This document shows positions 1 to 5,143 of a stretch of 5,143 bases of DNA, one piece after another. Both the position numbers and the translations under genes were made by a program. Positions within the stretch are counted from its first letter, which is position 1; each line of letters opens with the position of its first letter. Below the pieces are notes generated by a model. It was not told where the DNA came from. It did not search any database and saw nothing but the letters and a program-made list of their open reading frames with translations. The stretch covers positions 1 to 5,143 of the forward strand of contig JACPRT010000151.1 of NCBI GenBank assembly GCA_016189845.1. The letters run 5' to 3'. Origin of the DNA: Chloroflexota bacterium. GTDB lineage: Bacteria; Chloroflexota; Dehalococcoidia; Lucifugimonadales; Lucifugimonadaceae.

Positions 1-26
1 CGAAATCGAAGCTGCGGTGGGGTGAG

Positions 27-1343
27 CTACGCGGCGGACTTCGCCGACGGAGGCGCCATCGTCACTCGCCTGCCGTTCTCGTCGACAAGCATCGGAGGCG
101 TGGGAGTCGTGATCGAACTGGCGTCGATGACGCACTTGCGCACGTTGGTGAGCGTCGGCAGCTCGTACATGATGTCGAGGAGTGTCTTCTCGACGATCGA
201 CCTCAGCCCGCGCGCCCCGGTCCCTCGCTTCTTCGCCTCTTCGGCGGTGGCTTCGAGGGCTTCCTTCGTGAACTCGAGTTCGACCCCGTCCAGCTTGAAC
301 AGAGCCTGGTACTGGCGGATGAGGGCGTTCTTCGGCTCGGTCAGCACACGCACGAGTTCCTTGCGGTCGAGGTCGGTGAGGCCGACGATGATCGGCAGCC
401 TGCCGATGAATTCCGGGATGAACCCGAACTGGAGGAGGTCGGCCGGGGTGACCTCCGTAAAGATCGACTTGCGGGCCTCTTCCTCGTCGACGCTACTCAG
501 GTAGTCGTTCTTGAATCCGATCGACGACCGCCCGCGACTGAGCCGTCGTTCGATGATCTTGTCGAGTCCTTCGAACGCACCGCCCAGGATGAACAGGATG
601 TTGTTCGTGTTGAGCTGTATGAACTCCTGGTGCGGATGTTTTCGCCCGCCCTGCGGCGGCACGTTCGCCACGGTGCCTTCCAGGATCTTCAGCAGCCCTT
701 GCTGGACGCCTTCGCCTGAGACGTCCCGCGTGATCGAGGGGTTCGCAGACTTGCGTGCGATCTTGTCGATCTCATCGATGTAGACGATCCCCTGCTCGGC
801 GCGCTGGATGTCGAAGTCGGCGGCCTGGATCAGCCGCAGCAGGATGTTCTCGACGTCCTCGCCCACGTAACCCGCCTCGGTGAGTGAGGTCGCGTCGGAG
901 ATCGCGAACGGCACGTCGAGGATCCGGGCGAGCGTCTGCGCGATGTACGTCTTGCCGCAACCGGTCGGGCCGGCAAGCAGGACGTTTGTCTTGGCGAGTT
1001 CGACGTCGGAGTCGCCGGCAGGCCGCCAGATCCGCTTGTAATGGTTGTAGACGCCGACGCTTACGACCCGCTTGGCCTGCTCCTGGCCGATGATGTAGTT
1101 GCTCAGCTGCTGGAACAGTTCCTTCGGGGTGCGCGGGCGTCCCTCGGCCGCGGGGACCTGCGCCCGTTCCTCGGTGATGATCTGGTGGCACTTGACGACG
1201 CACTCGTCGCAGATGAATGCGCCGCGGCCAGAACCCGCGATGAGGCGTTTGACCGATTTCTGCGGTTTCCCGCAGAAAGAGCAGGCATAGCTCTCGCCGC
1301 CGCCCGTATTCGCCGGCCCGTTCAAGCGTCTACCGCTGGTCAT
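27..1343 (-). CDS. clpX: ATP-dependent Clp protease ATP-binding subunit ClpX
   Basis: ClpX is a AAA+ unfoldase. As a hexamer it recognises degrons, unfolds substrates with ATP and threads them into ClpP in the cytoplasm. The 438-residue product has every family landmark. An N-terminal C4 zinc-binding domain has Cys21, Cys24, Cys45 and Cys48. Walker A is GPTGCGKT (125-132), the pore-1 loop is GYVG (158-161) and Walker B is IVYIDE (186-191). The RKH loop is at 234-236, the ClpP-docking IGF tripeptide at 275-277, the arginine finger in EFIGRLP (Arg315) and the sensor-2 arginine in GARGLRS (Arg378). Length is normal (E. coli ClpX is slightly shorter). The ATG start is supported by AGGAG five bases upstream, and the stop is TAG. 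It is the last gene of the tig-clpP-clpX unit, 18 bp after clpP. The C-terminus ends in Ala-Ala. Motifs are seen directly; function follows from the family. Identity is essentially certain. Confidence 0.98.
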   Translation of the reverse strand: MTSGRRLNGPANTGGGESYACSFCGKPQKSVKRLIAGSGRGAFICDECVVKCHQIITEERAQVPAAEGRPRTPKELFQQLSNYIIGQEQAKRVVSVGVYNHYKRIWRPAGDSDVELAKTNVLLAGPTGCGKTYIAQTLARILDVPFAISDATSLTEAGYVGEDVENILLRLIQAADFDIQRAEQGIVYIDEIDKIARKSANPSITRDVSGEGVQQGLLKILEGTVANVPPQGGRKHPHQEFIQLNTNNILFILGGAFEGLDKIIERRLSRGRSSIGFKNDYLSSVDEEEARKSIFTEVTPADLLQFGFIPEFIGRLPIIVGLTDLDRKELVRVLTEPKNALIRQYQALFKLDGVELEFTKEALEATAEEAKKRGTGARGLRSIVEKTLLDIMYELPTLTNVRKCVIDASSITTPTPPMLVDENGRRVTMAPPSAKSAA

Positions 1344-1348
1344 CTGCG

Positions 1349-1353
1349 CTCCT
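1349..1353 (-). promoter_or_regulatory. Ribosome binding site of clpX
   Basis: On the minus strand AGGAG sits five bases before the clpX ATG, inside the 18-bp clpP-clpX gap. It fixes the ATG at 1341-1343 as the start and shows that clpX has its own initiation site within the polycistronic message. Confidence 0.8.
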
Positions 1354-1361
1354 GCTTGGAA

Positions 1362-1997
1362 CTAGGTCTTGGCGCCGGCGCCGTTCTTGGACGCCCCCTT
1401 GACCGGGGGCGCAAGCACCTCGTCGACCAGGCCGTACTCGACCGCCTGCTCGGCGTTCAGGTAGTAGTCGCGGTCGGTATCGCGGGCAATCCGCTCATAA
1501 GGCTGGCCGGTGTGGTCGGCCAGCATCTGGCGGATCTTGTCCTGCAGCCGCAGCAGCTCACGTGCGGCGATCTCGATGTCAGAAGCCTGGCCCTGGGCGC
1601 CGCCGAGCGGCTGGTGCATATGGATCGTCGAGTTCGGCAGTGCGTAGCGCTTGCCCTTGGTACCGGAGGTCAACAGCACCGTCGCCATGCTCGCGCACAT
1701 GCCGACGCAGATCGTTGAGACGTCGGCTGGAATGTGCTGGATGGTGTCGTAGATCGCGAGCCCGGAGCTGATCACTCCGCCCGGCGAGTTGATGTAGAGG
1801 CTGATGTCCTTCTCGGGGTCCTCACGCGCCAGGTACAGCAGCTGGGCGACGATCAGGTTAGATACATGGTCGTTGATCGGCGTGCCCAGGAACACGATGC
1901 GCTCCTTCAGGAGCAACGAGTAGATGTCGAAGGCGCGCTCGCCGCGCGCGCCCGACTCGATGACCATTGGGATGATGCTCTCGGGCCTGCTCAACAT
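1362..1997 (-). CDS. clpP: ATP-dependent Clp protease proteolytic subunit ClpP
   Basis: ClpP is the serine peptidase that forms the two-ring, 14-subunit barrel and degrades proteins unfolded by ClpX (or ClpA/ClpC). The 211-residue product aligns without gaps to the E. coli catalytic core. Nucleophile Ser103 lies in GMCASM, His128 in HMHQPLGG and Asp177 in DTDRDYY. The spacings of 25 and 49 residues equal those of E. coli Ser111, His136 and Asp185. The oxyanion-region motif NSPGG is at 70-74. The N-terminal segment PMVIESGARGERAFDIYS matches the axial-loop and start region of the family, with a very short leader at most. The C-terminal tail (after about 196) is Gly/Ala/Lys-rich and probably flexible. 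The ATG at 1995-1997 is chosen because AAGGA lies seven bases upstream; the in-frame Met11 is a less likely start. An unusual Cys101 stands two residues before the nucleophile. It lies 4 bp after tig and 18 bp before clpX, so it is co-transcribed with both. Confidence 0.98.
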   Translation of the reverse strand: MLSRPESIIPMVIESGARGERAFDIYSLLLKERIVFLGTPINDHVSNLIVAQLLYLAREDPEKDISLYINSPGGVISSGLAIYDTIQHIPADVSTICVGMCASMATVLLTSGTKGKRYALPNSTIHMHQPLGGAQGQASDIEIAARELLRLQDKIRQMLADHTGQPYERIARDTDRDYYLNAEQAVEYGLVDEVLAPPVKGASKNGAGAKT

Positions 1998-2001
1998 GGG
2001 C

Positions 2002-3333
2002 TCATCCTTGGTTGACTGGCGCGACCGGCTCGGCCGCGACGCTGGGTTGTTCGGTCGTCTGCTGGACTGTATCTGCGAGGCGTTCGAGCGCCTTCCGTCG
2101 CGTAAGCAATGATCGAACGTTGTCCCGTGTGGCTTCGGTCTCCAGCGATCCGGTCTCCTGGGGCGTGCGCGCGCTGGCCCGCAACCGCTCCAGCTCGGCG
2201 CTCACTTCCTCATCGGTGACCGATACGCCTTCGGCTTTGACCAGCTCCTGGAGCACCAGAGCGCGCTTGACGCGCCGGTCGGCGCTTCCCCTGGTCTCGT
2301 TCACGAGCTGCTCGCCGGTCTTCCCCGCCGACTGCATGTAGTCCTGGAAGGAGATCCGGTAGCGCGCCAGCGCCTCCTGCTGGTCCACGAGGAGGTGCTC
2401 GATCTCGTGCTCGATCATCAGGGGCGGGATTTCGAACTTGGTGCGGTCGATAAGCGCGTCCATGGCCTTGCCCTCGAGCAGGTTACGATGCGCTTCACTG
2501 GCCTGCTTTTCCAGCTCGGTGCGCACCTTTGCCCGCAGTTCCCCGAGTGTCCGGACGCCTTCGCCGAGGGATTTCGCGAACTCGTCGTCGAGCGCGGGCA
2601 GGTTCTTCTGCTTGACTCCGGCCACCGTGACCGAAAAGTCGCCCGGCTTGCCGGCGGCGGCCGTATCACGGAAGTTATCTGGAAGCTTCAGAGTGAAGCT
2701 CTTCGATTCGTTGGCCCGCATGCCTTCCAGCTGCGCGGCGAAGCCCGCCGCGGGGTACGTGGAATCGGCCTTGAGGATGTATTCGGTGTCCTTGCCGGCG
2801 AGAACGACGCGATCCCTGACCTTGCAGTCGACGGTCCCGAGCACTGCCATGTCTTCCATGGCCAGCGGCCGGTCGACCGGCTCAAAGGTCGCCTGGCCCT
2901 CGCGGACGCGGCCGATGACGGATTCGACCCGGTCGTCGGTGACCGGCTCCGGCTTGTCGTCGAACCTGAGGCTCTGGTAGTCGCCGAGTTCGACGACCGG
3001 CTTCAGCGGCACGGTGGCCTTCAGCTTCGGCAGGGGCTCTCGCTCGACTACCGACACGTGCGGGGTGGACGTGGCCTCCAGGCCCTGCGTCTCGATCGCC
3101 TTCGTGACGCTCGCCGGGACCAGGCTTTCGAGCGCTTCTTCGACGAGCCGCTCGCGCCCGTACTGGCGCTCGAAGATTGGCCGCGGAGCCTTGCCCTTGC
3201 GGAATCCGGGTACTGCGACTCGCCCGACCAGCCGGCGATACGCCCGTGCCAGGTGTTCCTCGAGCTCCTCGGCGTCCACGTCGATGTGGAGCACAGCCTG
3301 CCGGTCAACGATGGCGTCTTGGGTAACTTTCAC
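2002..3333 (-). CDS. tig: Trigger factor, ribosome-associated chaperone and peptidyl-prolyl isomerase
   Basis: Trigger factor binds the ribosomal exit tunnel near protein L23 and shields nascent chains. The 443-residue product shows three domains. The N-terminal ribosome-binding domain (about 1-115) carries the signature GFRKGKAP with Gly43-Phe44-Arg45-Lys46, at the same numbering as in E. coli. An FKBP-like PPIase domain spans about 157-241. It keeps Phe198 (in AAGFAAQLEGM) and Phe233, while E. coli Tyr221 appears as Phe221, so the isomerase pocket is divergent. The helical C-terminal chaperone domain (about 242-420) contains the recognisable stretch FQDYMQSAGKTGEQ. A Pro/Ala/Glu/Gln-rich tail (about 422-443) looks disordered. 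The start is GTG: the first in-frame ATG is at codon 159, far inside the gene, and GGAG lies six bases before the GTG. It leads a likely tig-clpP-clpX operon with a promoter candidate in the 99-bp gap behind it. Identity is firm; residual isomerase activity is uncertain. Confidence 0.97.
   Translation of the reverse strand: MKVTQDAIVDRQAVLHIDVDAEELEEHLARAYRRLVGRVAVPGFRKGKAPRPIFERQYGRERLVEEALESLVPASVTKAIETQGLEATSTPHVSVVEREPLPKLKATVPLKPVVELGDYQSLRFDDKPEPVTDDRVESVIGRVREGQATFEPVDRPLAMEDMAVLGTVDCKVRDRVVLAGKDTEYILKADSTYPAAGFAAQLEGMRANESKSFTLKLPDNFRDTAAAGKPGDFSVTVAGVKQKNLPALDDEFAKSLGEGVRTLGELRAKVRTELEKQASEAHRNLLEGKAMDALIDRTKFEIPPLMIEHEIEHLLVDQQEALARYRISFQDYMQSAGKTGEQLVNETRGSADRRVKRALVLQELVKAEGVSVTDEEVSAELERLRASARTPQETGSLETEATRDNVRSLLTRRKALERLADTVQQTTEQPSVAAEPVAPVNQG
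2005..2009 (-). promoter_or_regulatory. Ribosome binding site of clpP, abutting the tig stop codon
   Basis: On the minus strand AAGGA lies immediately before the tig TGA and seven bases ahead of the clpP ATG. The Shine-Dalgarno therefore falls within the last two sense codons of tig, and only four bases separate the tig stop from the clpP start. This arrangement is typical of translational coupling, so ribosomes finishing trigger factor can re-initiate on clpP. The coupling is inferred; the sequence positions are seen. Confidence 0.75.
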
Positions 3334-3339
3334 GCAGGA

Positions 3340-3343
3340 CTCC
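3340..3343 (-). promoter_or_regulatory. Ribosome binding site of tig, supporting a GTG start
   Basis: On the minus strand GGAG lies six bases before the GTG at 3331-3333. No in-frame ATG exists nearby, and the protein N-terminus from this GTG matches the family (the GFRK motif falls at 43-46), so this site decides the start. Confidence 0.7.
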
Positions 3344-3387
3344 GGGCGCGCTGAACAAAGGGCGAGTACAGATACGATTCACGTTTG

Positions 3388-3396
3388 AGTATAGCA
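3388..3396 (-). promoter_or_regulatory. Candidate extended -10 promoter for tig-clpP-clpX
   Basis: Read on the minus strand, 3396-3388 is TGC followed by TATACT. This is an extended -10 element (TGN directly before the hexamer) with five of six matches to TATAAT. No convincing -35 hexamer is found 16-18 bases upstream, where the sequence is GC-rich; an extended -10 can compensate for that. Transcription would begin near 3380, giving a leader of roughly 45-50 bases before the tig GTG. The AT-rich patch is conspicuous in an otherwise GC-rich window. No CIRCE (HrcA) heat-shock operator is visible nearby. The call rests on sequence match only. Confidence 0.5.
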
Positions 3397-3404
3397 TGCA
3401 GCTA
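3392..3404. repeat. Interrupted palindrome overlapping the tig promoter candidate
   Basis: TAGC and GCTA arms flank a five-base centre (ATGCA) and overlap the upstream edge of the -10 hexamer and the extended TG. It could be a small operator, but arms of four bases are short enough to occur by chance. Confidence 0.25.
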
Positions 3405-3405
3405 C

Positions 3406-3419
3406 GGCCCTCCCGGGCC
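3406..3419 (-). other. Short GC hairpin downstream of aspS
   Basis: On the minus strand GGCCC and GGGCC pair around a GGGA tetraloop, starting 13 bases after the aspS stop codon. There is no T-tract behind the stem, so it does not qualify as a standard intrinsic terminator. It may protect the aspS 3' end or slow polymerase, or be incidental in GC-rich DNA. Confidence 0.3.
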
Positions 3420-3432
3420 CGGTGACACGGCG

Positions 3433-5143
3433 CTACGAACTGGCCGTGGCGTCCGGCGGCGTGACCGTGACGATGTGGAGCTCTTCCAGCTGGTCTCCGG
3501 AGATCGGCCCCGGCGATTCGAACATCGGGTCCATCGCAGTCTGGGTTTTTGGGAACGCGATCACTTCTCGGATCGACGTTTCGCCGCCCAGGAGCGCGCA
3601 CAGGCGGTCGAGACCGAGGCCCATGCCCGCGTGCGGTGGCACCCCGTATTCGAATGCCCGCAAGAAGTGTCCGAACCGGATATCGACGTCCTGCTGGGTG
3701 TAGCCGATGATCTTGAAGACTTTCTCCAGCATCTCCGGGCGGTGGATCCGCACGCTGCCACTGCCAAGCTCCCACCCGTTGCACGTAAGGTCGTACTGCT
3801 GGGCGTGGACCCTGCCGGGGTCCTGGTCCATGAGAGCCACGTCGACCTCGCGCGGCGCGCTGAACGGGTTGTGAGCCGACTCCCAGCGCTTCTGGTCCTC
3901 GTTGAAATCGAACATCGGGAAGTCGGTGACCCACGCGAAGTGGAATAGGTTGTCGTCGACGAGGCCAAGGCGGCGGCCGAGCGTGTTACGCAGGTTGTTG
4001 AGCGCGACCGCGGCGACCTTCTCCTTCGCGGCGATGATCAGGACGAGGTCGCCCGGCGATGCCTTTGTGCGGCGGCCGATTTCCTTGATCACGTCGAGGT
4101 TCACGTGCGACTTGATGGGCGAGCGAACGTCGCCGTCGGCGATCTGGTCGATCGACGCCGGGCCCTCCGCGATCGCCACACTCACCAGGCCACCTGCGCC
4201 GCTGCTCTTCGCGATGTCGATGAGTTCGTCCAACTGTTTGCGGGTGTAGTCGGCGCAGCCTGGGACGGCAACCGCTCGGACGACGCCTCCAGACTGAACC
4301 GCCGACTCGAATACGCGGAAGCCGGCGCCGGCGGCCACCTGGGTCAGGTCTGCGAGCTCCAGTCCGAACCGCAGGTCCGGTTTGTCCGAGCCGAAGCGGA
4401 GAACTGCCTCCTCGTGGGTGAGGCGGGTGAAGGGCGTGATGAGTTTGGCGTCCGGGCGCAATTCGCGAACGATCCGCGTGTAGAGCCCCTCGACGACCGC
4501 GTGCACGTCCTCCTGGTGGACGAAGCTCATCTCGAGGTCGAGCTGCGTGTGCTCGGGCTGGCGGTCGGCGCGCAGGTCCTCGTCGCGGAAGCAGTGCGCA
4601 ATCTGAAAATACCTCTCGACGCCGGACACCATCAGGATCTGCTTCAGCTGCTGCGGAGTTTGCGGCTGGGCGTAGAACTTGCCGGGATGGACGCGGCTCG
4701 GGACGACGTAGTCGCGGGCGCCCTCGGGCGTGCTCTTGAGGAGGATGGGAGTCTCCACATGCAGGAAGCCGCGTTCCTCCAGGTGGTCCCACATGATGTG
4801 GGTCACCTTGTGCCGGAGGCGCAGGAGTTCCTGCATGCGTGGCCTGCGCAGGTCTATGAATCTGTAGCGCAGCCGCACGTTTTCGTCGGCCGGGGGTTCG
4901 TCTGCGACCTCGAAGGGAGGCGTCTTCGAGCTGTTCAGCACGGTGGCCGACTCGACCACGAGTTCGACATCGCCGGTGGGCATGTTCGGGTTCTCGGCGC
5001 CCGGCTTCCGCCTGGCTATAGTCCCCGTAGCCTGGACCACCCATTCCGAACGGAGGGTTTCGGCCAGGTTGTGAGCATCTGCGGCGGTGGCCGGGTTGAA
5101 GACGGTCTGAAGGACTCCGGAACGGTCCCGGAGGTCGATGAAG
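3433..5143 (-). CDS. aspS: Aspartyl-tRNA synthetase, bacterial type (5' end beyond window)
   Basis: AspRS is a class IIb synthetase that activates aspartate with ATP and transfers it to tRNA-Asp. The open frame runs through the GTG at 5038-5040, which encodes an internal Val, to the window edge. The extra 34 codons, beginning FIDLRDRSGVLQ, are the OB-fold anticodon-binding domain. About 30 N-terminal residues are missing, by comparison with E. coli AspRS (590 residues). Counting the first visible Phe as 1: the motif 1 region with ETPILLKSTPEGARDY is at 130-145 and the Asp-recognition loop PQTPQQLKQ at 160-168. Motif 2 FRDEDLRADRQPEHTQ is at 185-200 with Arg186, followed by SDKPDLR at 252-258. 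The bacterial-type GAD insertion domain falls about 275-400, and motif 3 GMGLGLDRL at 506-514 with Arg513. The stop is TAG. The GAD insertion separates it from archaeal/eukaryotic AspRS. Gly48 sits at a position linked to non-discriminating enzymes. tig follows after 99 bp with its own promoter candidate, so co-transcription is possible but not required. Confidence 0.97.
   Translation of the reverse strand, partial: FIDLRDRSGVLQTVFNPATAADAHNLAETLRSEWVVQATGTIARRKPGAENPNMPTGDVELVVESATVLNSSKTPPFEVADEPPADENVRLRYRFIDLRRPRMQELLRLRHKVTHIMWDHLEERGFLHVETPILLKSTPEGARDYVVPSRVHPGKFYAQPQTPQQLKQILMVSGVERYFQIAHCFRDEDLRADRQPEHTQLDLEMSFVHQEDVHAVVEGLYTRIVRELRPDAKLITPFTRLTHEEAVLRFGSDKPDLRFGLELADLTQVAAGAGFRVFESAVQSGGVVRAVAVPGCADYTRKQLDELIDIAKSSGAGGLVSVAIAEGPASIDQIADGDVRSPIKSHVNLDVIKEIGRRTKASPGDLVLIIAAKEKVAAVALNNLRNTLGRRLGLVDDNLFHFAWVTDFPMFDFNEDQKRWESAHNPFSAPREVDVALMDQDPGRVHAQQYDLTCNGWELGSGSVRIHRPEMLEKVFKIIGYTQQDVDIRFGHFLRAFEYGVPPHAGMGLGLDRLCALLGGETSIREVIAFPKTQTAMDPMFESPGPISGDQLEELHIVTVTPPDATASS

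Noticed and set aside
1..26. Terminator or small gene after clpX.
   Set aside because: Only 26 bases are visible, with no hairpin plus T-tract and no readable start.
1041..1718. A 225-codon plus-strand frame spanning the clpX-clpP junction.
   Set aside because: It is antisense to two certain genes, has an Arg/Ala/Leu-biased composition from GC-rich third positions, and shows no recognisable domain.
2395..3354. A 319-codon open frame on the plus strand, antisense to most of tig.
   Set aside because: It mirrors tig codons in GC-rich DNA, its translation resembles no family I know, and it has no evident ribosome binding site. tig itself is unmistakable, so this is a shadow.
3406..3419. Rho-independent terminator after aspS.
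   Set aside because: The stem is only five base pairs and no T-tract follows, so I list it only as a hairpin.
3305..3934. A minus-strand frame bridging the end of aspS and the start of tig, suggesting a fusion or frameshift.
   Set aside because: Both aspS and tig have complete, correctly placed ends in their own frames, so the bridging frame is coincidental.
5038..5040. GTG as the start codon of aspS.
   Set aside because: The frame stays open to the window edge and the upstream 34 residues match the AspRS OB-fold (FIDLRDRSG), so this GTG is an internal Val codon.
3986..5044. A 352-codon minus-strand frame overlapping aspS in another phase.
   Set aside because: It is Arg/Pro/Gly-rich, low-complexity-like translation of aspS in the wrong frame; the aspS frame carries all class II synthetase motifs.

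Overview
The window is an ordinary, fully coding, high-GC bacterial chromosome segment. All four genes lie on the minus strand. In transcription order (right to left) they are aspS (aspartyl-tRNA synthetase, 5' end cut by the window edge), tig (trigger factor), clpP (Clp protease subunit) and clpX (Clp unfoldase). The tig-clpP-clpX order is widely conserved in bacteria. The placement of aspS just upstream, the high GC content and the flavour of the proteins (for example the AspRS C-terminal region and the trigger factor C-domain) make me think of a Chloroflexota-like lineage. That assignment is from memory of family sequences and is only moderately secure.

Layout: positions 1-26 are a short piece downstream of clpX with no visible terminator. 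clpX spans 27-1343. An 18-bp gap carrying the clpX ribosome binding site separates it from clpP (1362-1997). A 4-bp gap, with the clpP Shine-Dalgarno running up against the tig stop codon, separates clpP from tig (2002-3333, GTG start). A 99-bp intergenic region (3334-3432) separates tig from aspS. It contains a good extended -10 promoter candidate, a small interrupted palindrome touching it, and a short GC hairpin just after aspS. aspS runs from 3433 to the right edge; its open frame continues 34 codons past the internal GTG at 5040, so about 30 N-terminal residues lie outside.

Functionally, tig, clpP and clpX form one protein-fate unit. Trigger factor receives nascent chains at the ribosome exit. 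ClpX unfolds tagged or damaged proteins and feeds them to the ClpP barrel. AspRS supplies charged tRNA for the same translation machinery. Its anticodon-binding domain carries a Gly at a position associated with non-discriminating AspRS, which hints at an indirect Asn-tRNA pathway in this organism.

All four proteins keep their catalytic and binding motifs and show no frameshift or truncation. I see no mobile element, CRISPR array, RNA gene or undescribed system. The remaining observations are small-scale: promoter architecture, translational coupling and a few residue-level oddities.
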